Below, piece after piece: positions 50,538 through 59,178 of a DNA stretch of 59,457 bases. The notes below the pieces were generated by a model. The model did no database searches, was not told the origin of the DNA, and worked only from the letters and a program-made list of their open reading frames with translations. Each line of letters starts with the position of its first letter. Position 1 is the stretch's first letter. The stretch spans positions 1 to 59,457 of the forward strand of contig ONIY01000033.1 in NCBI GenBank assembly GCA_900318065.1, in the 5' to 3' direction. Both the position numbers and the translations under genes were made by a program. The DNA comes from an uncultured Prevotellaceae bacterium. GTDB lineage: Bacteria; Bacteroidota; Bacteroidia; Bacteroidales; Muribaculaceae.

Positions 50538-50687
50538 ATGAAATTTGAGGTAAGATTCATCCTTCAACGGCTCTTTTTCATAGGCTTCTGGCTTGCCACG
50601 TGCACTGGCTTCGTGAGCGACCTGATGTGGGGTAATGATTATATCATTTCTTATAATATCTTATTTCAGCACTTGCTTGATAAATAA
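50538..50687 (+). other. in-frame N-terminal segment of the polymerase-like gene, out of frame with the rest
   Basis: An ATG at 50538 opens MKFEVRFILQRLFFIGFWLA, then TCTGFVSDLMWGNDYIISYN and a stop at 50685-50687. Codons such as GCC ACG TGC ACT GGC TTC GTG AGC GAC CTG match the genome's coding style, and there is a membrane helix. The downstream gene continues in the +1 frame from about 50626, and the two join smoothly near GATAAATAATGG. Confidence 0.55.
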
Positions 50688-51744
50688 TGGCAGTCTTATT
50701 TCTTGGGCCAACGGACTCCGATACTTTAATGCCATCTTGTTCATGGTTCCCATCTTGCGCTATTTTTGGGCCACCGAGTATCGCCATGACCTTTTTGTGA
50801 AATCGCTCGATAAGCAACTATACATATTCTTGTGGCTTCAAGTTCCAGCTGTGCTTTTTCAATTTTTCATGCATGGCGCTGGCGACAAAGTTGGAGGAAC
50901 TATGGGTGATGGATTCTCAGGGGTATTGAGTTTTTGCATCTACTATGTGTCGTTCTACCTGCTGACCAAACGCATCGACCGGAACAACATTATGCGGTCA
51001 CTATATAAGAACTGGACACTCATTTTCCTTCTCTTCCCCACATTCCTCAATGAGACAAAGATCAGTTTCGGTCTTATTATTGTCTATTTTGTTCTACTTA
51101 TGCCCATCGACCGGAAGTACATAATTCGCATGACTTTCCTTGCGCCACTTGTAATTATATTAGTTGCCGTGGGTAGTTTCTTCTATTCATCCACTGTTAA
51201 TGAAAGTCAAGGCAAATTGAAACTGGACTCTGAATTCTTTGAGGAATACCTTGACGCCGATATCGACCAACTCGAGAAAGGTCTTGAATACCTTGAAAAA
51301 TATGAGAATGAAGAGGAGTTTGATATTCCTCGATTTACCAAATTGGGATTAATGCCTATGGTGTTCTCAGCCCATCCAGGTAATAATATTTTGGGATTTG
51401 GCATAAACATCTATTCTCGAGGAAAATATATTGAAGAGTCCGATTTCAACAAAGAATATGACTGGCTGTTACGAGGCACAAGTCCGCACATCTATAGCAC
51501 ATACATGCAACTAGGCATTATTGGTTCCATTTGGATGATGACATTCCTTATTAGCCTGTTTTTGATAAAACCTAAAAAATATCCTAAGAGAGACCTCAGT
51601 TCGCAGTTGTTTTTCTTTATTGCTATAATAATTTTATTGTTGTACTCCGACCTATGGATTAACAACAACTTCTGCTATATTATGCTCACATTCATAATGT
51701 TGTCATGGAAAAAAGTAGTGTGCCACCCCACGAGGCCACTTTAA
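50635..51744 (+). CDS. O-antigen polymerase/ligase-like membrane protein, probably 5'-frameshifted
   Basis: A 369-residue polytopic protein as it stands from the ATG at 50635, with about eight to ten membrane helices, for example YFNAILFMVPILRYFW, FSGVLSFCIYYVSFYLL, LIFLLFPTFLNE, FGLIIVYFVLLMP and FLAPLVIILVAVGSFFY, a large charged loop at about 200-270, and the end FFFIAIIILLLYSDLWI. The plan fits an O-antigen polymerase or ligase. Its real N-terminus appears to be the segment at 50538, in another reading frame, so a one-base indel near 50680 would give one protein of about 400 residues. It is AT-rich like many capsule polymerases. Whether the shift is real, programmed or an assembly error cannot be told here. 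Confidence 0.75.
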   Translation: MIISFLIISYFSTCLINNGSLISWANGLRYFNAILFMVPILRYFWATEYRHDLFVKSLDKQLYIFLWLQVPAVLFQFFMHGAGDKVGGTMGDGFSGVLSFCIYYVSFYLLTKRIDRNNIMRSLYKNWTLIFLLFPTFLNETKISFGLIIVYFVLLMPIDRKYIIRMTFLAPLVIILVAVGSFFYSSTVNESQGKLKLDSEFFEEYLDADIDQLEKGLEYLEKYENEEEFDIPRFTKLGLMPMVFSAHPGNNILGFGINIYSRGKYIEESDFNKEYDWLLRGTSPHIYSTYMQLGIIGSIWMMTFLISLFLIKPKKYPKRDLSSQLFFFIAIIILLLYSDLWINNNFCYIMLTFIMLSWKKVVCHPTRPL

Positions 51745-51795
51745 CGACACAATAAATTAATGGGCCTTTATAGAACTTTTTCTTTAATGCTATTC

Positions 51796-51819
51796 AAGTT
51801 TCGGTTACTTCCGAAACTT
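51796..51819. terminator. hairpin between convergent capsule genes
   Basis: AAGTTTCGG-ttactt-CCGAAACTT, a 9-bp perfect stem 52 bases after the polymerase stop. A weak T-run follows, so it is a probable bidirectional terminator element. Confidence 0.5.
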
Positions 51820-51848
51820 CTATAACCTCTAAGCTATAACCTCTAACC

Positions 51849-51878
51849 TTCAAGTTTATAAAGCTTTATAAACTTGAA
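51849..51878. terminator. 30-bp perfect palindrome before the GT2 stop
   Basis: Starts TTCAAGTTTATAAAG and is its own exact reverse complement (centre at AAGCTT, 51861-51866). It lies just past the end of the minus-strand GT2 gene and probably forms a terminator hairpin. Confidence 0.6.
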
Positions 51879-51883
51879 TAATG

Positions 51884-52825
51884 CTATTTCTTAAGCATTC
51901 TTTTTCTCCAGCGGTTGCCATTAACGCATAGTCGCAACAACCATGGCCAATGCAACAGCGCATGTAGCACCTTGATTTTGCGGGAATAATTGCTCACGTT
52001 GTATTTTAGCATTTTCTTGTACCACTCATCGCTGACATCAATTTTATCAATATAAAAACCAAATGTGTATATTTCGTTTTTTCTTATTGCCTGAGTCCAT
52101 TCGTTGCCATCAAGCAGTTTATGTAGTTCCTCAAAATATTGTTTCCACAGCGACTGTTTGAAATATCTCCGTGTTGAGGTCAACGAAGTTTCAACAAAGT
52201 GATAATTATAGAGCCTCTCGTTATACAAGCCCACACGCTCGCATTTCTTTACAAGTTTTATATTAGTCAATATGTCCTCACTCGGCATATTCCTGTTTTC
52301 AACAAACATGTTGGCATCCCAAAACTTGCGCTTGCTGAAACACATACATGCGATGTAATAAAACTCAGGGTCAAGAAGTTGTTGCAACATTTCAGTCCCA
52401 GTCATCACACCTTCTTTTTTGCTCGGTGGTGATGGGATGACTGTTTTGCTGATGATGCGGCTTGAGCCGCAATAAATGGCATCAAGCTTCTCTTCAGCGG
52501 CTTTTCTTACCAAAAACTCAATCGCATTAGGCTCTAAGGTGTCATCACTATCAAGAAACATCAAATAGTCGCCTGTTGCCATAAGCGCACCTGAGCGCCG
52601 AGCCACAGCGGGGCCTCGATTCTCTTGATGAACTGTCATTACGTTAGGTTGCGAGGATGCAATCACATCGATAAGTTCGCCCGATTTGTCGGTTGAGCCG
52701 TCATTAACAAGGAATATCTCCAAGTTCTTGTACGATTGAGCAAACAGGCTCTCCACGCATCGCTCAATAAACCGTGAAGCGTTGTAGACTGGAATTACGA
52801 TTGAGACTTTAGGCTGCTGCATCAT
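51884..52825 (-). CDS. family 2 glycosyltransferase
   Basis: About 313 residues from the ATG pair at 52825/52822 (MMQQPKVSIVIPVYNASRFI). An upstream GTG at 52861 would overlap the preceding gene and is less likely. The GT-A nucleotide-binding fold shows SIVIPVYNASRFIERCVESLF, FLVNDGSTDKSGE and the DxD motif in MFLDSDDTLE. The acceptor side includes MPSEDILTNIKLV with an ED-type catalytic base. The C-terminus is basic. It adds a sugar to the capsule repeat unit from a nucleotide-sugar. With the beta-helix gene it forms a minus-strand AT-rich pair inside a plus-strand locus. Confidence 0.9.
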   Translation of the reverse strand: MMQQPKVSIVIPVYNASRFIERCVESLFAQSYKNLEIFLVNDGSTDKSGELIDVIASSQPNVMTVHQENRGPAVARRSGALMATGDYLMFLDSDDTLEPNAIEFLVRKAAEEKLDAIYCGSSRIISKTVIPSPPSKKEGVMTGTEMLQQLLDPEFYYIACMCFSKRKFWDANMFVENRNMPSEDILTNIKLVKKCERVGLYNERLYNYHFVETSLTSTRRYFKQSLWKQYFEELHKLLDGNEWTQAIRKNEIYTFGFYIDKIDVSDEWYKKMLKYNVSNYSRKIKVLHALLHWPWLLRLCVNGNRWRKRMLKK

Positions 52826-52841
52826 GAGTTTTTTATATTGT

Positions 52842-54467
52842 TTATTTGTAGATATTGCCACTCATTGTTAGCTTGCTGGCACTCTTTAGCGAAGTGTTAA
52901 GTGAGGCTCGGTTAACACCATTGAAAATGTTGTTGGTTATCTTGGCATTAGTGAACTTATAGTTTTGACCGCTATAGTTGGCATAGAAGATGCCTTTTCG
53001 ATTCAATGCGTTAACGGTATTGCCCTCAAAGTGTAATGATGTTTTGGTGGCCGATTCATGCAGGAAGAAATGGTCGTTTGAGCTATTGAAAACATTATTC
53101 CTATAAACCAAATCCATTGCCTTTACATTTCGGCAATAGAGCCGGGTGTCGCCCGAGAAGGTGTTATTTACAGCAGTAATTGACACCGCATCAATTGTTT
53201 TAGACGAACTTAAAGTAGCGCTTGTGTACACATTCGACACATTGTTGTTTTCTAAACTGAGAAACAACGATCCCTCATGACACCACACAAGGCGTTGTGG
53301 ATAGTCATTCTCTACAATGTTATTCGACATTTTTACGGTTGCGTTTCTTACCGACAAGAATGTGTGACCGGTATTCTTGCCATCATCACTAATCACATTG
53401 CAATGGCTTGTAATGTAATTATTATCAATCGTAATATTCGTCTTATCAGCCAATTCCGAAATGACATCTATGTCATTAACATAAGAGTTGTTTCTCGAGC
53501 TTTTGGCCGTACAAATAATCTCATTATGTGATATTTCTAAATTATTTACTATAGCATACTTGCAAAAAGCGGTCATCAAAATGCGGTTGACTGGGGCATT
53601 AATTGTAATCTTGTTGTTCTTGAATATCACACTATCAAGGGTACAAAAAGTTTTAGCTTTTTCAGTATAAGTGTGGTTAAATGCGATAAAATTATGTACA
53701 TCTAACAGCTTACTACCAGTTTTGTTATCCAAATAGAATTCATTATTCTCGACAACAATGTTCTTAATTTCAAAATCATTCTCATGAACACCTCCCCAGC
53801 AGCCAAGCACCTCGTCTTTGCCATATTTTCTAAAAACATTATTAACAATATGTATGTTTTTTTGTGCACCACGTGACCACAGGCAACCACCCACCTCGCA
53901 ATTATTATAATTCTCAAACTCGCAATTCTGAACCAACACATTAGAGCATTCTCGCAAGTCAAGATTGGTGATTTCGGCATCTCTCATTTTACTTACCACG
54001 TTATCGACCAAAACTCCATCGGCATCCCATATTTTCACAAGAAGTTTTTCAGCATTCTCCCATAAAATACCTTTATGAGGCGCAATCTCAAAACATAAAT
54101 CACGCACCTCGGCTGTTATCTTGTGATTGGGACTACCTTTAATCCTGAAGAAGCAGTCATCAGTAAACTTCGACTTGCCATTAGTAAAGCCGTCTTTAAC
54201 TATAATCCTTGTTGACTTTGAGTCAACACCTTTAATCACCACATTACAATTTATCCTGATGGTGCCGTCTATTTCATATTTGCCGGCTTTGTCAAAGTTT
54301 AGAATTAATTTATCGTTTAAGCCAAGCGATGACGACACTTTTTTAATATTATCAACTAATGGTTTGGCACACTGGCTCATCTTAATCTCCACTGTGCGGG
54401 CCGAAACAGGACCTACAACCAATGTCCATAGCATCAGCACGAATAATGTGTTTTTAGTTATTCTCAT
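52842..54467 (-). CDS. secreted right-handed parallel beta-helix protein
   Basis: A 541-residue exported protein with signal peptide (MRITKNTLFVLMLWTLVVGPVSA). The body is a string of about 20-25-residue beta-helix coils with asparagine ladders, for example NIHIVNNVFRKYGKDEVLG, IKNIVVENNEFYLDN, SVIFKNNKITINAP, NLEISHNEIIC, NITIDNNYITSHC and LSLENNNVSNVYT. Such folds are seen in pectate lyases, polysaccharide epimerases and capsule-binding proteins; no catalytic residues can be named. Context in a capsule locus suggests it acts on the polymer. It is AT-rich and, with the GT2 gene, runs against the locus direction, so it may be a later insertion. Confidence 0.85.
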   Translation of the reverse strand: MRITKNTLFVLMLWTLVVGPVSARTVEIKMSQCAKPLVDNIKKVSSSLGLNDKLILNFDKAGKYEIDGTIRINCNVVIKGVDSKSTRIIVKDGFTNGKSKFTDDCFFRIKGSPNHKITAEVRDLCFEIAPHKGILWENAEKLLVKIWDADGVLVDNVVSKMRDAEITNLDLRECSNVLVQNCEFENYNNCEVGGCLWSRGAQKNIHIVNNVFRKYGKDEVLGCWGGVHENDFEIKNIVVENNEFYLDNKTGSKLLDVHNFIAFNHTYTEKAKTFCTLDSVIFKNNKITINAPVNRILMTAFCKYAIVNNLEISHNEIICTAKSSRNNSYVNDIDVISELADKTNITIDNNYITSHCNVISDDGKNTGHTFLSVRNATVKMSNNIVENDYPQRLVWCHEGSLFLSLENNNVSNVYTSATLSSSKTIDAVSITAVNNTFSGDTRLYCRNVKAMDLVYRNNVFNSSNDHFFLHESATKTSLHFEGNTVNALNRKGIFYANYSGQNYKFTNAKITNNIFNGVNRASLNTSLKSASKLTMSGNIYK

Positions 54468-54578
54468 AGCTTTTAGTTTGTTTCTGCAAAAATAGTAAAA
54501 TAATTTATTTTTTGACTTTTTTGACGCTCGAAAGATTAATAAAAGATGTTTTCTCTTTTAGCAACAAGAAAAAATCAC

Positions 54579-54586
54579 TACTTTTG
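54579..54586 (+). promoter_or_regulatory. -7 box before the GT4 gene
   Basis: TACTTTTG, ending 11 bases before the ATG at 54597. Transcription would begin within a few bases of the start codon, giving a nearly leaderless mRNA. Confidence 0.4.
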
Positions 54587-54596
54587 CACTTTCGAC

Positions 54597-55835
54597 ATGG
54601 AGAAAAAACGCATACTCATAGCAAATAAGTTCTACTACCCCCGCGGTGGTGACTGCATCGTGGCAATGAACCTGGAGCGGTTGCTCAAGGAACAGGGCCA
54701 TGAGGTGGCAGTCTTTGCTATGCAGTATCCCGAGAATGTTGACTCGGGCTGGAACAGCTACTATGCCTCGCAAGTGGACTTTGCCGGTGGATTGGGCAAC
54801 AAGCTCAAGGCTGCCAAGCGGCTCATGGGATGGGGCGACATCAAGAGCGCTTTCGGCAAGATCCTCAATGATTTCAATCCCCACATCGTGCACCTGCACA
54901 ACATCCATTCCTACCTGTCGCCCGTGCTGGCGAAACTCGCCAAGCAGCGCGGCTGCCGCGTGGTGTGGACGATGCACGACCTTAAACTCGTGTGCCCGTC
55001 CTACCTGTGCTTGTGTAACGAGAAGCCATGTGAGCGTTGCATAGGCCGTGGCAAGATGCACGTGCTCAAGAACCGCTGCCTGAAAAACAGCCTGGCAGCC
55101 AGCGCGATGGCCTATATTGAGGCTCTCAAGTGGAATCACAATGCGCTGGAGCGCTACACCGACGCCTTCATCTGTCCCAGCCAGTTCATGGAGAGCAAGA
55201 TGCTCAAAGACGGCTTCAGTCCTGAGAAACTTCATGTGGTGTGCAACCACATCGACCCCGAGAAACTTCAAGCAATGCACAATGCGCAATGCACAAAGCA
55301 CAATGAAGAACGTGGAAGCGAATGTGGAAATCGTGAAGACTACTATGTCTATGTGGGTCGCCTGTCGACCGAGAAAGGCGTGGAGACATTGCTCAATGTC
55401 GCCTCCAAATTGCCTTACACCCTTAAAATTGCCGGTGATGGCCCCCTCATGCAACAACTTCAAGAGCAATATCATCATTGCAACAATATTGAGTTTCTTG
55501 GACGGGTCAACGCTCAGCAAGTGGCTCAACTGCTGGGCAAAGCACGCTTCTCGGTAGTCCCTAGCGAGTGGTATGAGAACAACCCGCTTAGCGTCATCGA
55601 GTCGCTGTGCGCCGGCACACCTGTAGTGGGAGCGCTCATTGGCGGCATGCTACTCGACGAGGGCAGTGGCATCACTTTCACTTCGGGCAATAAAAGCGAG
55701 TTGTCGCAGTCCATCTCCAGGGCCTTCGACACCAGTTGGAACAACGACAGCATAAAGGCAGTAGCGGCAGTGCGCTTCTCAAGGCAAGAGCACTTAAAAA
55801 AAATCGAAGAAATATATGGACTCCAGCCAGAGTAA
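54597..55835 (+). CDS. family 4 glycosyltransferase
   Basis: About 412 residues from the ATG at 54597 (MEKKRILIANKFYYPRGGDC), preferred over an upstream ATG at 54546 that only adds a low-quality stretch. The GT-B fold has an N-terminal acceptor domain (HIVHLHNIHSYLSPVLAKLA, VVWTMHDLKLVCPSYLC) with a cluster of cysteines (CLCNEKPCERC) typical of this subgroup, and a C-terminal donor domain (YVYVGRLSTEKGVETLLN, FLGRVNAQQVAQLLG and the PSEWYENNPLSVIESLCAGTPVVG signature with its ExxxxxE). Residues about 220-245 look like translated intergenic repeat (HNAQCTKHNEERGSECG). The end overlaps the acyltransferase start. Confidence 0.9.
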   Translation: MEKKRILIANKFYYPRGGDCIVAMNLERLLKEQGHEVAVFAMQYPENVDSGWNSYYASQVDFAGGLGNKLKAAKRLMGWGDIKSAFGKILNDFNPHIVHLHNIHSYLSPVLAKLAKQRGCRVVWTMHDLKLVCPSYLCLCNEKPCERCIGRGKMHVLKNRCLKNSLAASAMAYIEALKWNHNALERYTDAFICPSQFMESKMLKDGFSPEKLHVVCNHIDPEKLQAMHNAQCTKHNEERGSECGNREDYYVYVGRLSTEKGVETLLNVASKLPYTLKIAGDGPLMQQLQEQYHHCNNIEFLGRVNAQQVAQLLGKARFSVVPSEWYENNPLSVIESLCAGTPVVGALIGGMLLDEGSGITFTSGNKSELSQSISRAFDTSWNNDSIKAVAAVRFSRQEHLKKIEEIYGLQPE

Positions 55836-56814
55836 AATGCCACACTCGCGTCTTGCCATGCTCGACATCGCCAGGATGGTGTGCATAATCCTCGTGGTGA
55901 TTGGGCACTACGATCCTGCCGATGCGCCCACTCATTACAGCAACATGCGCATGGTAATCTACACCTTTCACATGCCAGTGTTCCTCTTCATAAGCGGTTA
56001 CCTTTATATCGTGACGAGAAAATCAGAGACCTTCACCGCATTCATCACCAAGAAAATCAAGCGGCTGGCAATCCCCTATCTCGTCACTTCGGCTATCATA
56101 ATCACCATCAAGCTGTTGACCCAAGGCGCTGCCCGTGTCGACCATCCTGTCACTGCCATGTCCTACATGAGGATGTTCTACCTTCCCGAGGCGGGCTATT
56201 TCCTGTGGTTCATCTGGACACTGCTGCTGGCGTTCATCGTGGTGTTCTTCTTCAAGTCAAAAAAAGCACGCCTGGCGCTCTTTGTCATCACACTTGTCAT
56301 TTCTTTCTTGCCATCGGTTGGCATTGACGTATTCTGCTTGAGACAATCCCAGGAGATGATAGTCTACTTTATGACCGGGGTTGTGATTGCCGACTACGCT
56401 CCCCGCCTTTTCAATGCGGGCATTGCTCCGACGGCAATACTCCTACTGCTCTTCGCTGGCTGCGAGGCCTATTATGTGCAGCATCAAGACTCGGTGTTGA
56501 TGTATCGGTTTCTTGCTTTTCTCGGGATTGCTGCAATAATGACAATGTGCTATAACTGTGAGCGTCACATACCTGTGCTTGCTCGCTCGTGCGTGGTGCT
56601 CGCGCCATCGGTCTACATCATCTACCTTTTCCACACCACCATTCTGGGACTTGCAAAAGCCGTCTTTGGGAAACTGCCATTTCTCGCCAGCAATGCCGGC
56701 GCAACATTCTATGTTCAAGCCTTTTGTGCGATAGCCTGTGGTGTGATAATCCCCATCGCTTTGTACGCCATTATCAAGAAATCCAAAATATTGAGGTTAT
56801 TATTTGGCGTGTAA
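55816..56814 (+). CDS. acyltransferase family 3 membrane protein
   Basis: A 332-residue inner-membrane O-acyltransferase (OafA/WecH/NodX type) with about ten helices. The conserved first helix has RLAMLDIARMVCIILVVIGHYD with the family's catalytic His region (GHY), and FHMPVFLFISGYLYI with the second histidine and the SG signature. The rest is membrane helices with short loops (AGYFLWFIWTLLLAFIVVFFF). It likely adds acetyl groups to the capsule sugar. The ATG at 55816 overlaps the GT4 stop by 20 bases; the ATG at 55837 is an alternative. The gene's end overlaps the next promoter. Confidence 0.88.
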   Translation: MDSSQSKMPHSRLAMLDIARMVCIILVVIGHYDPADAPTHYSNMRMVIYTFHMPVFLFISGYLYIVTRKSETFTAFITKKIKRLAIPYLVTSAIIITIKLLTQGAARVDHPVTAMSYMRMFYLPEAGYFLWFIWTLLLAFIVVFFFKSKKARLALFVITLVISFLPSVGIDVFCLRQSQEMIVYFMTGVVIADYAPRLFNAGIAPTAILLLLFAGCEAYYVQHQDSVLMYRFLAFLGIAAIMTMCYNCERHIPVLARSCVVLAPSVYIIYLFHTTILGLAKAVFGKLPFLASNAGATFYVQAFCAIACGVIIPIALYAIIKKSKILRLLFGV

Positions 56815-56834
56815 CCGTTTTTCTTGTAACTTTG
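56803..56834 (+). promoter_or_regulatory. promoter of the SPASM radical SAM gene
   Basis: TTTG (56803-56806), 20-base spacer, TAACTTTG (56827-56834): a full consensus match. It overlaps the 3' end of the acyltransferase gene. The leader to the start at 56962 is about 120 bases. Confidence 0.7.
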
Positions 56835-56961
56835 CATGCTATTTTCGCTGCAACTTTTTACCAGGAAAATATCTGTGTTTCAAATTGTGAAGATATCACA
56901 TTTAAAACACAATAATAACGCATGGTTTTGCGTTTAAATTTTGATATAGTGCACAATTGTC

Positions 56962-58023
56962 ATGACAATTATAAAGCCGACCGACGCTTCTATCATATTG
57001 ACTTACCGTTGCCCCATGCGTTGCAAGATGTGCAACATTTGGGACAACCCCACTATAAAAGAGAAGGAACTCAGGCCAGCCGAGCTTGAGTGCCTGCCTC
57101 AGCTCAAGTTCATCAACCTCACGGGTGGTGAACCCTTTGTGCGTGAGGACATTGACGAGATTGTGGAAGTGTGCTACAAGAAGAGTCCACGCATCGTCAT
57201 CTCTACAAGCGGTTGGTTTGAGGAGCGCGTCATCGACTTGGCAAAGAAATTCCCAAAGATAGGCATACGCATCAGCATCGAGGGCCTGCAGCAAAAGAAC
57301 GACGAGCTGCGCGGGCGCGAAGGAGGTTTCGAAAAGGGCCTGCGCATCCTTCACACCCTCAAGGACATGGGGCTGAAGGACATAGGCTTTGGGTGCACCG
57401 TCTCCAACAGCAACAGCAGCGACATGCTGGAGCTTTACAAGCTGGGCAAGTCGATGGGTATGGAATTTGCCACAGCGGCTTTCCACAACAGCTACTACTT
57501 CCACAAGGATGATAACGTGATTATCAATCGCGAGCAAGTGTGCCGCGACTTTGAGACACTTGTCAACTGGCAACTCAAGGAGAACAACCCCAAGTCATGG
57601 TTCCGTGCATGGTTCAACATGGGCCTGATCAACTACATTGAGGGCAATCGCCGCATGCTGCCTTGCGAGGCGGGAATGATGAACTTCTTCATCGACCCCT
57701 ATGGCGAGGTGTATCCATGTAATGGCCTGGAAGAGAAATACTGGAAAGAATCGATGGGCAACATTCGCACCACCCCAAATTTCATGGACATTTGGAACAG
57801 TGACCAAGCCGAGATGGTGAGGGCAAAGGTGCGCAAGTGCCCAAAGAACTGCTGGATGGTGGGCACCGCTTCACCAGTCATGAAAAAGTACATCAAGCAC
57901 CCCGCCAAGTGGGTGATTAAAAACAAGTTGCGCTCAATGATGGGCAAAGATGCTGTGCTCGACAAGTGCTGGCACAACGTGGGGCAAGACCCACAACAGG
58001 GCGACCTGAGAGAGACTTTCTAA
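56962..58023 (+). CDS. SPASM-type radical SAM protein in capsule locus
   Basis: A 353-residue radical SAM enzyme. The cluster motif is RCPMRCKMCNIW (Cys17, Cys21, Cys24), followed by FINLTGGEPFVREDI (GGEP SAM-binding) and IGIRISIEGLQQKNDELRG. The C-terminal part has the SPASM-like cysteines LPCEAGMMNFFIDPYGEVYPCNG, and later RKCPKNCWMVGT, which could hold an auxiliary cluster. Such proteins in capsule loci are usually unassigned; substrate could be a sugar, an amino-sugar or a peptide. It has its own full-consensus promoter and is followed after 57 bases by a GT4 gene. Confidence 0.88.
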   Translation: MTIIKPTDASIILTYRCPMRCKMCNIWDNPTIKEKELRPAELECLPQLKFINLTGGEPFVREDIDEIVEVCYKKSPRIVISTSGWFEERVIDLAKKFPKIGIRISIEGLQQKNDELRGREGGFEKGLRILHTLKDMGLKDIGFGCTVSNSNSSDMLELYKLGKSMGMEFATAAFHNSYYFHKDDNVIINREQVCRDFETLVNWQLKENNPKSWFRAWFNMGLINYIEGNRRMLPCEAGMMNFFIDPYGEVYPCNGLEEKYWKESMGNIRTTPNFMDIWNSDQAEMVRAKVRKCPKNCWMVGTASPVMKKYIKHPAKWVIKNKLRSMMGKDAVLDKCWHNVGQDPQQGDLRETF

Positions 58024-58080
58024 TTACTGCGCCGGCGAGGCACAAATCATTAACTCCTTTTTGAAAAACTATAGTAAGAC

Positions 58081-59178
58081 ATGAAGATTGTTGTCATTGG
58101 CACCCGAGGCATCCCCAACATACAAGGTGGTGTGGAAACACACTGCGAGGAGCTATATCCCCGCCTGGCGGCTATGGGATGCGACGTGACATTGATTCGT
58201 CGCAGCTGCTATGTGACCGACGACAACCGCATCAGTGAGTATAAAGGGGTTAAGATTATCGACGTCTATGCTCCCAGGCGCAAGAGCACCGAGGCCTTTA
58301 TCCACACCACGCTGGCACTGATTAAAGCCCGCAAGCTCAAGCCCGACATCGTGCACATTCATGCCATAGGGCCAGCACTGTGCACTCCACTGGCAAAACT
58401 CATGAGGCTGAAAGTTGTGTCGACTAACCATGGGCCAGATTATGACAGGCAGAAGTGGGGACGCATGGCAAAAGCTGCCCTGCGCAAAGGCGAGCGCTTT
58501 CAGGCAAAGTACTCTAACCACATCATCGCCATTAGCCATGTAATCGTTGATATATTGAAAAGACGTCACAACCGTTTCAACAATGTGTCGATAATTTACA
58601 ATGGAGTGAACACTCCTGTCAAATCCACTCAAACCGACTATATCGACTCGCTGGGGCTGGAAAAAGGTAAGTATGTGATGACTATGGGCCGCATCGTCCC
58701 CGAGAAACGCTTTGACTGGCTTATAGAAGCGTTCCAGAGGGCACGGTTCAATGGCTACAAACTCGTGATTGTGGGCGACAGCGATCACAACGACATGTAT
58801 TCCACGCAGCTCAAGAAAATGGCTCATGACACCGAGAATGTAGTGCTCACTGGATTTATCAAAGGCGAGAAACTGAACCAAATAATGACGAATGCCGCAC
58901 TCTTTGTTCTTCCTTCTACTCACGAGGGACTGCCCATCTCGCTGCTTGAGGCAATGAGCTACAACCTCGACGTGCTGGTGAGCGACATTCCCGCCAACCG
59001 GTTGCCCGAACTTGACAAGAAAGACTTCTTTACCGTAGATAGTATCTCAGGACTTACCCGCAGTCTATCACGCAAAATGAAAAACCCCAAAAGAGACCGC
59101 ATGTATGACCTGAGCAACTATAACTGGGACACCATCGCCCAGCAAACCCTTGAGGTGTACAAGAAAGTGCTGGAATAG
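58081..59178 (+). CDS. family 4 glycosyltransferase with DUF1972-like N-terminus
   Basis: A 365-residue GT-B glycosyltransferase. The start MKIVVIGTRGIPNIQGGVETHCEELYPRLA is typical of the DUF1972/GT4 subgroup (GTRGIPxxxGGVE). The acceptor domain continues with IVHIHAIGPALCTPLAKLM. The donor domain has YVMTMGRIVPEKRFDWLIEAF, VVLTGFIKGEKLNQIM and FVLPSTHEGLPISLLEAMSYNLDVLVSDI, the E-x7-E donor-binding motif. It likely transfers a hexose or 6-deoxyhexose in capsule synthesis. It is the last complete gene; a repeat block follows. Confidence 0.92.
   Translation: MKIVVIGTRGIPNIQGGVETHCEELYPRLAAMGCDVTLIRRSCYVTDDNRISEYKGVKIIDVYAPRRKSTEAFIHTTLALIKARKLKPDIVHIHAIGPALCTPLAKLMRLKVVSTNHGPDYDRQKWGRMAKAALRKGERFQAKYSNHIIAISHVIVDILKRRHNRFNNVSIIYNGVNTPVKSTQTDYIDSLGLEKGKYVMTMGRIVPEKRFDWLIEAFQRARFNGYKLVIVGDSDHNDMYSTQLKKMAHDTENVVLTGFIKGEKLNQIMTNAALFVLPSTHEGLPISLLEAMSYNLDVLVSDIPANRLPELDKKDFFTVDSISGLTRSLSRKMKNPKRDRMYDLSNYNWDTIAQQTLEVYKKVLE

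Noticed and set aside
52826-52861. GTG start for the GT2 gene 36 bases upstream of the chosen ATG
   Set aside because: It would overlap the end of the beta-helix gene and adds residues (MAISTNKQYKKL) not seen in the GT2 fold.
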